Shown: in pieces, positions 37,722-49,994 of the stretch | Numbering within the stretch: position 1 is the first letter of the stretch | Layout: each line of letters starts with the position of its first letter | Source of the DNA: Brevipalpus yothersi | Taxonomy: Eukaryota > Arthropoda > Arachnida > Trombidiformes > Tenuipalpidae | Assembly (NCBI GenBank): GCA_003956705.1 | Contig: QZCP01000327.1 | Span: 1 to 49,994 of the forward strand | Direction of reading: 5' to 3' | Length of the DNA: 49,994 nt | Notes under the pieces: generated by a model | The model's input: only the letters and a program-made list of their open reading frames with translations | Databases searched by the model: none | What the model was told of the DNA's origin: nothing | Translations under genes and position numbers: made by a program

Positions 37722-38663
37722 TTTCAATGGTCAAAGTTCTTTCACAGCTACTTCCACTGTATTCTAACAATTTTTTTGATCAAATGATTGACTGTTCATA
37801 TTGTTTGGTTACTTTTGATAATTTGAATCAGTTCACAAGCAATTTATTAATTGAATCACAATCTCCTTGATGAGATTTTGATGGGCAATGAAAACAAAAA
37901 CAATTCCACCAACTGATAACAACAAACTCAAATCATCCTCAGAATTCATTGGAAATAGTCTCCACAGCCTCGATACCCGAGTCCTTGTGATTTTCATGAA
38001 TATTTGAATTGTAGATTTTTCATTGGGACGATGAACATAAGTCTAGACATAAGCAATACTAATTAAAGATCGTTTTGTTGAGGATTTTCTTAGAAGCGAT
38101 GTTTTGATTCGAGAAGCATGTAAACTTAGATGATGTAGACAGAATTCGCTAATCCTCAGTGGCCAACCCCTGCTTAATGACATTTTCACAATTGTCAGTC
38201 GATAGATTTTGAGAGTGGGCAACTGTTATGAGAAGAAATGGCTACAGACAATACTCTAGCAAGGCCATTATCATTCAGTATCATGAATCAGCAGCTTTGT
38301 ACGAAGGCTACCATACAAAGTATCATAACTATCAGGATGTTTTGGTTGAATCTCTATTCCTTCGAAACAACAGATCGGATGAAGTTGGAAAAAAGAAAGA
38401 GATAAAAACAGATAAAGAATTGGAAAGATAGAGGAGGGAGAGAACTCGATCGGCCTGCATCTGAAAAGATAGGAGAAATAAAAATAAAATCAAAATTGAG
38501 AATTTTGAGCTAAATCGATCACTAAGTTTCAATTTCTTATCACAAAACTCAAATAATATAAAAATACTGATTGGATTGGAGGAAGTTTTGTCTTCAACTA
38601 ATACAAGATATTCGAATAGAGTGTCAAATAGGAAATCAATTTGGGCAATAGAGGGGTTTGAGT

Positions 38664-38935
38664 TCATCTCTGTGATTTCAATTTCTTCGAAATCCATTTT
38701 TTTCCATAAACAGTGAGAATAGACAGACAAATCACCACGATCAGAATTCCCAAATTCCGATCCAAATTCTGGAGAGCTAATTTTTGAAGATTACTTCGAA
38801 TACCTTTGCGTGTTGCATTCTCCATCGATCGATTCATCTCTTTCATCACATCCACCGGGGCCATGTAGAGAAACAATCCTTCAGTCATGGCAAGGATATA
38901 TGGACTTTCCTCCTCAGCAACATCACCCAGAAAAG
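38664..38935 (-). other. Possible terminal exon of an unidentified tail-anchored protein
   Basis: An open frame of 89 codons plus stop starts at a plausible acceptor (CTTTGTGAG before 38935). It begins FLGDVAEEESPYILAMTEG, passes through a charged, helix-like stretch (MKEMNRSMENATRKG), and ends with one membrane segment (LGILIVVICLSILTVYG) and a basic tail (KKWISKKLKSQR). This is the layout of a C-tail-anchored protein. I could not find upstream exons, and an in-frame TGA lies just 5' of the acceptor. ATG at 38888 could be a start instead. It may be a real last exon, a gene remnant, or chance. Confidence 0.3.
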
Positions 38936-41900
38936 CTCACAAAGCAAGATTCGGGTACAGGGTACAAGCTGGAAAGAATATTCAGCTTGCCTCATATCCA
39001 TTCTAGCTCCAATTAGAGCTGAAAAGTCTCTAGCCTATGAGACCTTATCTTCTAACATAATGGCTACCAAAATGCTAATGCCTGCTAAAATTTTTCGATC
39101 AAGTGTTTTGATGGAAGAGAGACTGATTAAGCAGTTTGAGCTTTCAAACTGCTTAACGTTATACAGAGAGCAAAGTTTTTCTCTCAACTCCTTGGACTAA
39201 TATTGTTGTCTTATGGTCATAGCAACCCACCTAAGATGAAGGGGGGAAATTTTTTGAGTTCATCCTTCTCATGAATTCCGTCAACTTATTGATCGATTCA
39301 AAAAGTGATTGTACTTATTCTATGTTTATTTCCACAAAAAACGTCTCAACCGATTTGTGTAACGACGTTTTGATCGATTAAAAAGCGTAGAGCACAATTT
39401 CCTCACCCAACCAATCCTACTTTCTCTCAAAACTTTCTCTCATACAAAAACAGAACTTTCATTTTTTATACATATATATGTAAGTGGAAAAATCTAGAGA
39501 CCTTATTGAGGAGCCTAAAACTTTACATGTATTCCGAAAAGTTGAATGGATGAGAAAAATTGTACAAAGCTCTTTGATCATTTACTTTTCGATATTTCCA
39601 CGGTGGAAATTCCACCCTTTCCAAATTGCAATAGTAAATTTCTTCTCTTTGAGCTTTTCTTTACTTCTTCTCATTGGTCATTGTCTTCGCGCTCAATTGT
39701 GACGCGCTCTAATCAAAATCAATTTTCCGGAATATCTTTTAGCCCCTACCTGTACACATTGAACAATAATTGAATTTTTGATCAAACGAATAAGGCTATC
39801 GATATGATGATTGTGTTGATGATTGAGGGAACGCTTGAGCTTGATTAAATATTGCAAGAGCTAATTCATAATCGATGATTGTTTCCAATGAATACAAAAA
39901 AATACTTTATTTGCTCCTGAGATCTTTCTGGTTCATTTTTGAAAGCGGGATCATGGGATTATATTCATAAAAATTAGACAAACTATTGGTTAGAACTTAA
40001 GTTGAAAGTCTTTTGGTAGCATCTGTTTTAGGTGAATTAAGGTATAATCGTCTCTTTACTGGTAGAGCAGATCTCCTTCGAACCATACAAAACCAAACTT
40101 CCGCGCACCAGGTTAGAGTTCCCACGACTTTGTCCGAGATGATAGTGCAGATCTGTGAATTGAGGGTAGAAAAGTTCTAAAATGTTAAAAGCACATAAGA
40201 GAATCTTCTAACCTGGAAAAGTTTTTTGGTCTGCTCACTTCTCCTATCATTTGTTTTATCGTCTGCAAATCAAATCCTCGAGGTATGTAAAACATGGAAT
40301 GAATTTCACCTCGAAGAAACTAGGGAAAAGTTACCAATGAATGTGCCATAAGTTTTGAACAACTATCACATGGGTAACTGTTATTGAACGCGTTTTCAAA
40401 TGTAGAATTTGATTTGAGAAAAAAAATTTTTCCCCTGAGAACATAAGTTCATTGATTGAAAGTAAAGGAACATTTGACTATGACAACAAGAAGTTCTTCA
40501 TCAAGGCCTGCACATCACCAAGCCAGTATGTAGCTAAATTCAAAAAGGCTAGCACATATTGTGTATTTTTTTACCTGAATTTTCTATTCGGGATGCCTTT
40601 TTTTCTGAAATTATTCCTTCTCATTACAGTTGAAAGCTTGTCTAACTAAACACAAGCCAGGAGACGCTGAATTTATTCATTTGATCAATTCGAAGATTCA
40701 GTTTTTCTCTTCTCTAGTGAATTTTTACAAAAGCTCAAACTTATTCGGTGTATGATATGCTCCAATGAATTTCATGGGGAAATTTTTCTATTCAATTCTA
40801 GGAATATAATGTCAGTGGATTTTCATTTATAAAAATGATGATAATATCTAAGGATAGATTTTATTGGACATTGGATGTCAATCATAGAGAAATGAACCAG
40901 GAGAATTTTTCATTAGAGATTGTGTCCACATTTGGTCATCCTCCATCTCATTTCAACAATCTGTTTCAGCATTGGACTCATATAGGGAGTAGAAAAGAAC
41001 TTGATGCCGATTGAGAGGCCATGAATCTCCTTATCTCTATCTCTATCTATCTACCTAATTCTCTGGGTATCTTGAGGTTGAAAATTCTCCACTTACCTGG
41101 AATTTTTTGGGCGAGATTCTCGTGGTGTTTAGAGCCAATCCCTTGAGCCATATTACTGTTTTAGTTCTCTTGCTGATTAGGGCGATAAATTTGTCGAATT
41201 TTTTGAATTAACAGTGGCCACTAAAGAGCTAGAAGGGTCACTATTGACTTGTTCACTTTCACCCCGGTCATGATGAATTCAGTAGATGATGAGAAACACA
41301 AAAATTTGATGCCACGAGTACTAGGATGTTGGAGTGTTCCTTCTCACTCTCATCTGATACTTTTGGAATTGCTTTCTCTCATATTCCTCTTGAGTGTTTG
41401 CCAAAAAGTTTGTCATCAGGGAGTCGGGATTGTTGCTTTGAAGAAAAAATCATTTGAGTTGCATTTGAACCACTTTAGCATGAATTTTCTGGAGACCAAT
41501 GAGAAAAAGATGAGAGAGAATTCTGGCAACATCGTCTCGTTGACATTACTGCAAATGATACATACAAATCCATTTTCTCATAATTCAATACCATCAGCAG
41601 TAGAATGTGATTTTGACGCTCATTGGAAAGTGTATGAGAAGGAAGGAGGACAATAGATGGGTTAAATTTGACTATTGATTATAATTCTTCAAAGTTAGCT
41701 CTCCTCGCATTTCGTGATGTGCAAAAATTTGTTCTTTCTTTCAACGATGATTGTAGTGGTTGATATTCCTACAGCATTTCGATCTCCATAGTCCGTTGAC
41801 TTGTTTTCAGAGATTTGTCTTTCTCATGTTTCCAATTTATTCTAAGGGGCAATAATTTCACGAAATAGTTTCGATATCTGAGAATTTAGGGGAAAAAATT

Positions 41901-42410
41901 GAAGATGAAATTGATTAAACGACAATTGAAAAAAGAGTTTATTCTGTTGAGATAGTGGAAAAGTAACCAGGTTGAGCATTATAGTACCATATATTCCCAC
42001 TTTTAAGTCCTAACTTCCACAGTGCTAATCTGTAGCTTCCACTGTGGTGTCTTAAGAGCACGAATATACGGATAAATAGAATTCTGTTGAGGCTTAGGAA
42101 AAAAATTAGAAATATCATCTTCTCATAGATGATGAACTATCATTCGAATCTAGATTTTGTGAAAGTGAGAGCACAAGGAGAAGAAAGGAAGTGAATTTTT
42201 ACCATGAGCTTCCCTGTGAAAGTAAAAGTCTTGAACTGATTTCAAGAGAAGTATTGAATATAGTTTTGTCAACACTACACATCGTACTCTTGAATGGACC
42301 AAAATAACTTGGAATTCAATCAACTTATCACAATACCTCGAAGTGAAATCGCGGAGAATGAAATTTTCTTTTCCAAAGCGAGATGAATACATGATTCAGA
42401 AAAAACGGAT
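38936..42410. other. Intergenic region with no confirmed exon
   Basis: AT-rich sequence between the possible exon at 38664-38935 and the GPCR last exon. A slightly GC-richer stretch at 40045-40260 has two strong-looking acceptors on the minus strand (TTTGCAG near 40266, ATTCACAG near 40155), an intervening GTTAGA donor-like site and open frames, but no recognisable peptide. The plus-strand open frame at 41249-41656 has no homology that I recognise and is of a length expected by chance. Confidence 0.4.
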
Positions 42411-45400
42411 TCATGTTCGATTGGACAGATTGAAATTATTTTTACCTGAGGAGAGAAATTGCCACAAGCGTGATTGGAATCTTGAAAGGAGAATACTAGC
42501 ATACTGGTATACTTTTCTGAAGTTTTGAAGCTCATGAAATTGGAGATACCGCCTAAAAGCTCATCTTATAGATCAAGCTCTCAAGCAAACAAGACAGATC
42601 TTGAACGATTGAAAGATCATGGTATTGTCTGCTCATGAACAATGGAAATCATTTCAGAGCTCAATCTTATTGATGGTAAGTGTTCCTCACCCCAAGCGTT
42701 TACCATCAAATCAGTTCCATACCTCTTGGGAATCTATTTTTACCATTCTATACTGATTGATGGCCGATAAACCTTCAAGATGACTTTTGTAAACAGAATT
42801 TCTTCCAGTCAGAGCCACAGGATTAGGGAAAGTCTCAAGATTCTCTCAAGAATACTCTCCACTCAGATAATCTGGACTAATCAAACTTCAAATTGTTGAC
42901 CAAGCTGATCACTGTTATACGCAGGTCAAAATACTCTGATTAACGATTCAATCACGCTATGTTCACACCTAGTATGTATTCAGGGTTGAAGATGAGAGCA
43001 TTCTCAAGTCTTAGTCGAGTGTCCACTTACCTTCGACTCAAGAGAGCGTAGATAATAGGATTAATTGCTGAGTTGGACATGGCCAGGAAAAAGGTACCAA
43101 GATAAATGTTGGATATGAATTTACTGTAAAGGAAAAGGGGATCAAAGAATACGTAGAGAAAAAATGTGTGATAGGGAAGCCAACAGATAGCAAAGACAAT
43201 GGTCAGCGAGAGTAACATGCTGACCACACGTTTTCGAGACTTGATCGCCTCATACTGACTCGTTGTCAGCTCCCCTATGCCATGATTAGCCCAGAAAATT
43301 TTTCCAATTTGAAAGTACGTAACTCCCATAATGATCATTGGAATGGCATAGTCCACCAAAAATATTACCAAGTTGTACCTAATCATGGAGAAAATTGTGA
43401 AAATCTATGCATCATATTTTAATTGCAAATCATCTTACACCAAATCCCATTTGGAGCATCCAGGACCTAGTAGTTTTGGCCGAGTATGTTTGATATGCAT
43501 GTAAGAAGACAGAAAATCTCACTGAAAGTTGCATCCTATTTTTTTCCCGTGAGATTATTATTATAAGAAGAATATCTCACCTCCATCTGGCCATTCTAGG
43601 AAGCAAATATGTCGAGCTGATGGATCTCCTCTCATATCACCGAAAGTTTCATACTGAGCATATACCAACGTAGGCAAGGAAATCAGGGCAGATATTAACC
43701 AAATCAACATTAACCATTTTATGCATCCATTCTTGGAGATTCTTGGCTTCATTGGTACTACAACAATTCTATATCTGAATGGGAAAGCATTTGAGAGAAA
43801 ATTTTAGGGGATTGATTCTTCCAATTGAACGAGGTCATTCATCCTGACTTGAATGCAGGACAAGAAAAGAAAGTACCTAAGTTAGTAAGAAGCCTTAAGC
43901 CCCTCTACTACACTCTACATTCTTCTTGGTGCTCTAAAAAAGGATCGCAGTGATGGAGTGATTTTTGAATGAAAGTTTATCCTGGAAAAGATCTTGAAAC
44001 TATGGGTCAGAGTTAGAATTTCATGATATCCAATCATAAATTCATTAACTGAGAGCGTTTATTTTGCCCTTTTTGATGTGCGATGATTCGAGTTTTTCTA
44101 GATTTCAGCACTAATCGTAGTCTTATATTATTTTAAACATCGATCTTCGATTTATTTGATATTTTTCTCAAACTATAGTTTTGAACACTAATTTTGAAAT
44201 GAATTCTTTGAAAAATGGGCAACTAATTCATCTTTCTCATTAGATTGGATCATATCGAATTAGTTTGCTCGACGGTAATCACTAATTATTACTAATCACT
44301 AGATTATTATAGAAGAAGTTAACTAGTCCAGTTAGTCTATCCAGGGAAAAAATTGAGGTGAAAGTCACAACTCTGAATAATTGAATCAGCTCGTCCAAAT
44401 ATGAATATACATTTCTTCTCTTTTGCTGCAAGTCTATGTGATGCTCATGATGTTGATGCATGGGAATTCGTAATCATGTCATGCTTCATGAAATAGAGTA
44501 TCTCATTCAAAGAACCTCAACCTTAATAACGCATTTCCAAGAGGCTATTTTCAGGCATACAGTTGAGACAGTTCAGGGCTAATTGAACGGACAAGAAGCT
44601 GATTAAAGAGAATTGAGATTGAGATGTGAGAAGAAGTGAATACAAATCAGTTTGAACAAGAGATATTTTTTATGCAACAGCAATGGATCGACCGAATATG
44701 GAAGGAAATTGATGGCTCATTTCCTGCACACCAGAATACTTACTCTAGGCTCTGATAGATGTCAAATAGTAATAGAATAGAATATCATAAGCTATGGTCT
44801 AATAGCTGAAGGCTCCATGACGTGCCTGTTGCTTAGGAAAATAAGACAAATAACTATGTTGATTGTGTTGAGGGAAAAAATTCTTCTAGAAAAAATGTCC
44901 TGAGATTATGTGATCATGACATCATTTATCAAAGAAAAAATTCCTCGAAACATCTCGAACTTCATGCCCCAAGCTTTTTCTGTTCTTACCTCACTTCGGA
45001 TCGTTCACTTACATACTTATTTAATCATTTGGTGAATTACTCACATGCACGAATCGAGAAAATGGTTAGAGAAAAGAATTTCTACTCAATCGGGATTTCC
45101 TTCTTCTTCTTCTTCTTCTTCTTCTTCTTCTTCTTCTTCTTCCTCTCCCCCTCCTCCTCCTTCTCCTCAAGATTTGGCCTGAGATGGACGGATGAGCAGG
45201 AATCATTCTTTCTTCTTTCCTTTTCTTGTATACTTCACGTGCTGATCCATTAGAGAAAGTTTTATGATTCTTCTCTCTACCAGCATGCTCGATAGTCACC
45301 TTAGTAATGATGAAAAGACTAAGCTGCAAGGACAACAGAATGAATCCATTTAGATTTTTTACTAATTTTACTACCGATTCCTCTCTACCATTTTACCTTA

Positions 45401-48279
45401 CGTCTGGCTCACGCTCTTTTAATCCTCCAGATATATATGAAAGCAAAAGCAATTTCTAAAATTATCGAAGCAAATCTTTCTGGAAACTAGCACCTTGCTT
45501 CACTGAACCAGGAGAATATATAAACATACATGTACATGTATATGACGACTTATCTCATAGGAGCAGTTTATTGAGTCAATTCTACCGAAACGTTTCAAGA
45601 AATGACTTGATTTTTTCACTCGTTCAAAAATGATTGAGCCATATCAGATTGATGGCTTTCAATGACTGTATTTATGTGAATTCTTTCAACGATCTCTCTC
45701 TCTCCCTGTCTCTTTTGGAGTTTGGTTTGAGTCGCCTAGAAATCCTCAAATGCTCACCCATACAATATCAGTACTAGCCAATTTGAGCTAAATCACTAGA
45801 AAAATCTCAAGTCACCATTGATTAGTACCAGGAAAAGTATCTTGAGAGATCACTGGAATTTCAGGAATGCTCTAATGACTATTTGGACAGAAAATGTCTC
45901 AAAATTACATGTCAAACTCCAAACCGATTTTCGAGAACTTGTGAAATCGCAAAAAATGGCTCTCCAAGAATTCAAATCATTTTCGGAGCAATTATGAGAA
46001 AAGTTTCTCGTTGGCCAATGAGCCAAACATATACTCATCAAACAGTCCTATATTTGTATCAATTATATTTTTCAATCCAGTTTCTGTCATCTGATGAGCT
46101 GATATTATAGTGAGCAGAATAGATTCTGAAGAAGAAAGTTGATCATATTACTTCAGACCATTCTATTACTTTTAAATTATTAGAAATAGTAAGATGGAAA
46201 ATGAGACCCAGAAGTATTCGAGTAAGAAAAGTCCATGATAGAAAAAGACCATTTCTCAAGAGTTGGGCAATTCATATTGCAAAAGCAATTTGACTCATCC
46301 ATGAAAAGAATAACTTGGAATACGATCGAGTTTCCTTTCTGGACCAAGAATTCTGGCTAATTTGGTGCTCATATTTCACAAAATTTTTAGCAACAAGGTA
46401 ATAGAACTGTGTTGAGTTAGTGAAATCATCTTATGTAACAGCTGAATAGCTTTTGAATCCATGGGAGTCTCATGTTAACGACATTTTTTCTGGCACTATC
46501 TGATTTATAAACAAATTCTAAAGGCCTACACTATAGGATTATGTTGTGAAATCTTTCATGGAGGAAAATCACATCACTAAGGATCGATCAATTCGTCACG
46601 TTGTTCAAACATGTCAAAATAGAAGAGAAAAAAGATAGAGAGAGGAGCTGAAAGCCCTCTCCATCTCTATTGAGTGGGGAAAATTGAGATTAGGCTATTT
46701 GTGTTTTTATGCATTGTGAGAAGAGGAAACCTTCAGAAGGATTCATATTAATATTTGCTTTCGGGCAAAAAAAAGACTTCTCTTGTGACCAAACTTTTAT
46801 TTTTTTTCATATTTGGTCACAAAAAATTCAATCATAGTTTCATTTATGCACCTTAGGTTGCAATAGAATTCTCTTACCATCCATAATAATGCTTCTCTGA
46901 TTTTCTCAATAGCCATACCCACGGTATGCATTCAAATTTCTATCAATGAAGGGAAAATATCTCTTACGGATTCAGAAAAGGTGACAGCTTGGAGAGGTTT
47001 CTTAGAAACTAATGAAGAGTGTGCGTTTGAAGCTCTCATGCAATCTCACCTTTTCACCATAAGAAAGGGATATGATCATGCTTGGTTGCTGATATCAAAC
47101 TTCTCTCAAGACCACCGAGATCACCATGACCTTCATTGAATACAAAGTATAAAGAAGCTCTCAAGTAGCTATCAAAGAGGAGAGCTATTTACTATGTTGC
47201 ATCCTCTATGATCAGGGGAAATGTTCAGAATCACATATTCCTAGAAATTCGTTTTTTTGCTTTACGATGCTTGATTTACAAGCATTCCTCAAAAGGAATG
47301 ATTCCAAATTTTATGATGTTTGCTAGAGAACTGAGAAGGTTGGCTCGAAGATTGATGGACAATATCGAATAAAATATCAAGAAATTCCCGCTCAAAAAGA
47401 GTTTGTAGAAATCGTCAAATGATTATATGCTTCATGTTTGAGGTGGAAAGCTCGAATCTCAAAAATATTGATATTTGCTGAAAGCGAGATAGTCCGATAT
47501 TATAACACATTTTGAGCGGTTCAACTCCCTGAATGGTACCTCTACAACATAAAATTATTCTCAGAAAATCGATTTCTGAGTGAATTGAGCATCATTCAAA
47601 AGTGCAAAGAAATTCATAATTTTCCCTCAGAACGATTCTATCAGTCTTTTTTACAAAAGCATCAGTAGAATGATTATGATCAAAAATATGCATGATCATC
47701 GAGGCTCCCTTTTATGTACCCTCTCATCGGAAATACACCAAGAGAAAGTTCCTTCTCATACATCATGCTATGATAGAGCAATGAATTGTAAAGAATAAGA
47801 TTATAAATTGAATCTTACCTTTCGATGCTTACAGCCATAATTGTGAATATCGATGCAGTTAGAGTCAGATAGACCAAAAAGTTGTTAATTTTACAGAAGA
47901 AGTATCCAAAGTACCAATGTCCAGAGAGCATAAAAATGAAATTGAATGTTGTATTGAAGAGGGAGATGATCAAATCGGCGATGGAAAGATTGAGTATGAA
48001 TATATTCGTCACTGTTCTCATCTTTCTGTGCCCTAATATGATCCAGATAATGATTGAATTTCCAGAGACCGAGATGATGATCATGGCTGAATAGGCCAAT
48101 ATCCATATCAATTTTATACCGAAAGGTATCACATAAGCATCTTGAGCCGGTTTCAATTCACTGAGGTTCCGATACTGAAGGATACAATCAAATTTTTCTT
48201 CCTTCGGGATGAAGCACTCATTAGACAGATTGTCCAGTAGCCCAGGACAGCCTTCTTGAAGATCGTAAGAAATGTTCAT
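42411..48279 (-). CDS. Tachykinin-receptor-like neuropeptide GPCR, 5 coding exons
   Basis: Minus-strand exons: 48279-47819, 43774-43581, 43466-43439, 43378-43031 and 42480-42411 (1101 nt, 366 aa). It is a rhodopsin-family receptor with seven membrane segments: GN at TM1 (N74), NLSIADL (D102) in TM2, the disulphide pair C129 and C211, ERY (153-155) in place of DRY at the end of TM3, FAICWLPYHTFF in TM6, and NPIIY (334-338) in TM7. The ECL2 CFLEWPDG, the MKPRIS motif after TM3 and the TM5 junction WDLVYNLVIF match tachykinin/natalisin receptors (vertebrate TACR, fly TkR99D/TkR86C). It should couple peptide binding to G-protein signalling, probably Gq. N-terminal NIS and NLS are potential glycosylation sites. 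The last exon is the least certain: it gives RRFQSRLWQFLSSG as helix 8 and a short tail lacking the usual palmitoylated Cys. The first coding intron is 4 kb. Confidence 0.85.
43439..43466 (-). other. 28-nt microexon of the GPCR
   Basis: Bounded by acceptor CTACTAG and donor GTAAGA. It encodes only PGCSKWDL plus split codons on both sides. It is needed because exon 2 ends in phase 1 and the next large exon begins in phase 2. Adding it restores WPDG...WDLVYNLV, as in tachykinin receptors. It adds a third Cys to extracellular loop 2. Confidence 0.7.
45099..45163. repeat. (TTC)n/(CTC)n polypyrimidine tract in GPCR intron 1
   Basis: About 14 TTC units followed by CTC-rich sequence on the plus strand, hence polypurine GAA on the transcribed sense. 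Such purine mirror repeats can form triplex DNA. Confidence 0.93.
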
Positions 48280-48360
48280 GATGTGAAACGATTTTTCGGG
48301 CAGTTTTTTAAAGTAGCCACCTTCGAGTGGTCATAATATTCTATTTGGAATCAGATAATC

Positions 48361-48363
<3 letters not shown>

Positions 48364-48415
<52 letters not shown>
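48364..48415. repeat. (GA)n microsatellite in the GPCR leader region
   Basis: About 26 GA units, 85-135 bp upstream of the GPCR ATG. If the leader is transcribed here, the mRNA carries (CU)26. Confidence 0.97.
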
Positions 48416-48420
<5 letters not shown>

Positions 48421-48530
48421 CTGAAATCTGAATACAGAAATCACTGATAGAGTATGGCTAAAAAGTTTGTGGGTAAAGTTAAACGTTTGGCTGTCTGGCG
48501 TCCCAATAGATGTGGAGGCACAACTGAATC

Positions 48531-48636
48531 CTGAAAAGAGGGAGACCAAGTGAACCAATCTCTGAGATTGTATTGGCGCATGTGAAGCTCTCACAGTTCC
48601 ACTAAGAGTCTTGAGGACTTTGTTTCTCCAACTTAC
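48531..48636 (-). other. Candidate 5' UTR intron of the GPCR gene
   Basis: Minus strand: donor GGAT|GTAAGT at 48636 and acceptor CTCTTTTCAG ending at 48531 define a 106-bp intron in a GC-richer segment just upstream of the GPCR start. This suggests a non-coding first exon above 48637. It rests on splice consensus only. Confidence 0.4.
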
Positions 48637-48832
48637 ATCCCTTCGCAACATACCTCTATCTGCTGAAGCTATTTCGAACTAGATCCTTAGAACTAGATTT
48701 TCCAACTAGATCAGCCTGCACTGAGTGAAGAACAACTTAAAATCTGATGTTCCAACCTCTCATTTCTCACTGTATATTTGTGACTTTTCGGATGCTGCCC
48801 GTTGCACGATGAAATCTAGGTTTCTATCATGA

Positions 48833-48833
<1 letters not shown>

Positions 48834-48883
<50 letters not shown>
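48834..48883. repeat. (CT)n microsatellite
   Basis: About 25 CT units, about 560 bp upstream of the GPCR ATG. Confidence 0.97.
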
Positions 48884-48887
<4 letters not shown>

Positions 48888-49994
48888 AGAATCGAGCAAA
48901 TTCCTAAAAAAACTAGTAATCGAGATATTGATTGTATTCCCTGATTAATCTTGATATATCTCCATGCTCTATTTTCACCAACATTCATGTGGTTCACAAT
49001 TGTGTTTTGTGAAATCACTCACAGCTCATCGAATGATGGAAGCCCCTCCACACAGATTCTTGATATCTAGTGACTTGGAAAGAAGAACACAAGTCAGATA
49101 AATTATCAACTTGCAATTCTACTCAGCTTTCTTAGTGATGATCCCTGATAGTTCTCTTTTTCCTTTTCCAGCTCAATGATTTTAGTGTCTTTTTTTCATG
49201 ATCATCACGATGAAGTAGAAAACAGAGGAGATTACTCATAGAAATAATTCTCTGCAAAGATATCAAATCATCTTCTTATACAAGTGCAAAGTACACTATT
49301 GTGTATTAATTGAATGAGCATGAAAGCTAGAAAATTATGCAACACCTCAGCAAAGTTGAGTGTCTAATCAAGTGCTGAGGACTTGATCAAGAGCACCAAT
49401 TTTGATTCTAAATACTCCGACATGATAACGTATTTACCTAGACTCCATGTTCTAACATAGCACATTTTACCCTCTCTATCTAAATTCCAGCAAATCTTCT
49501 TCTGAACTTCATGTAGAAAGATATCTGATCCACATTCCACTTCATTAATCCTTCTGACAATAGAACATCACATTTTGCTTGGTTCAACGCTCATCTATGC
49601 GTCTTTTCATTATTCGCTCTCCCAAGAAAAATGGTGTAAGGAAGCGAATGGAATAAAATCGTTCACAAAAAGAGATCGGGAGAAATAAGAGAATTTATTC
49701 GAGTTGGATCGATGAGAGGTGACAAATGAATATCGGAATTGAATGGACAGGCAGAATGCGCTGGACAGCTAAATTCCTTCATAGGATCTCCATTTTTTCA
49801 ACTTCCATGTTTGTCTGTCATGATTTGAGAATACATCGCACAGCTGAAATGCCTTAATCTTGGAATTTTCTATTCATTTAGGGAGTGAGATAGAGATTTC
49901 TCTCCTGGAACAAGTGATGTTTGATGATAAATATCTTCAACCCTCCATATAACCTAAGCCCTTAGCTTATAACCTTTTGAGAGTTTCAATCAAT
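48884..49994. other. Non-coding flank at window end
   Basis: AT-rich sequence upstream of the GPCR. I see no exon, RNA gene or repeat in it. Confidence 0.5.

Noticed and set aside
38332..38730. 132-codon minus frame overlapping the tail-anchor exon
   Set aside because: Mostly hydrophobic low-complexity translation of AT-rich DNA, and it overlaps a better frame.
40030..40160. tRNA-like GGTTCGAA on the minus strand
   Set aside because: No T-stem or acceptor-stem pairing can be formed around it.
41249..41656. 135-codon plus-strand open frame
   Set aside because: A frame of this length is expected about once by chance in this much AT-rich sequence. No recognisable domain, no splice partner, and it begins at a non-ATG codon.
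48331..48651. 106-codon minus frame upstream of the GPCR
   Set aside because: It runs into the CT array and carries strong splice signals inside. Better explained as 5' UTR with an intron.

Overview
The window is a stretch of animal nuclear genome, most likely from an arthropod. Genes are split by short GT-AG introns (about 80-500 bp, a few of 2-4 kb), base composition is AT-rich, coding exons are clear, and long (CT)n/(GA)n microsatellites occur throughout. One microsatellite contains a 184-base assembly gap. I cannot fix the lineage from sequence alone. A tachykinin-type receptor and a large secreted protein of a kind I associate with arthropods are compatible with a mite or other small arthropod.

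I reconstructed the protein genes by hand; every model joins in frame across all its exons. Left to right they are: (1) an 850-residue secreted or GPI-anchored orphan protein with a degenerate VWA-like fold (274-5281, +); (2) the PP2A catalytic subunit (6595-8507, +); (3) a KIF12-like kinesin (9887-19993, -), convergent with PP2A; (4) a small secreted six-cysteine protein of 122 residues (24330-24895, +); (5) beta-tubulin (25913-27366, +); (6-8) three tandem SLC22/organic-cation-transporter-like genes, all on the minus strand (37721-35854, 35177-33166 and 32385-30336); (9) a tachykinin-receptor-like GPCR (42411-48279, -) with a 28-nt microexon and a 4-kb first coding intron. A possible terminal exon of an unidentified tail-anchored protein lies at 38664-38935 (-).

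There is no operon-like logic. These are independent loci: cytoskeleton (kinesin, tubulin), signalling (PP2A, GPCR), solute transport (SLC22 cluster) and two secreted proteins. The only real cluster is the SLC22 array, a local duplication in which all three copies keep identical intron phases and two identical exon lengths (259 and 815 nt).

I found no CRISPR array, rRNA, convincing tRNA, intact transposon or recognisable new multi-gene system. The points most worth a second look are the two competing last exons of the kinesin, Cys306 in the beta-tubulin, stop-free introns of length divisible by three in two SLC22 copies, a 13-bp minisatellite upstream of one SLC22 gene, the GPCR microexon, and the orphan proteins.
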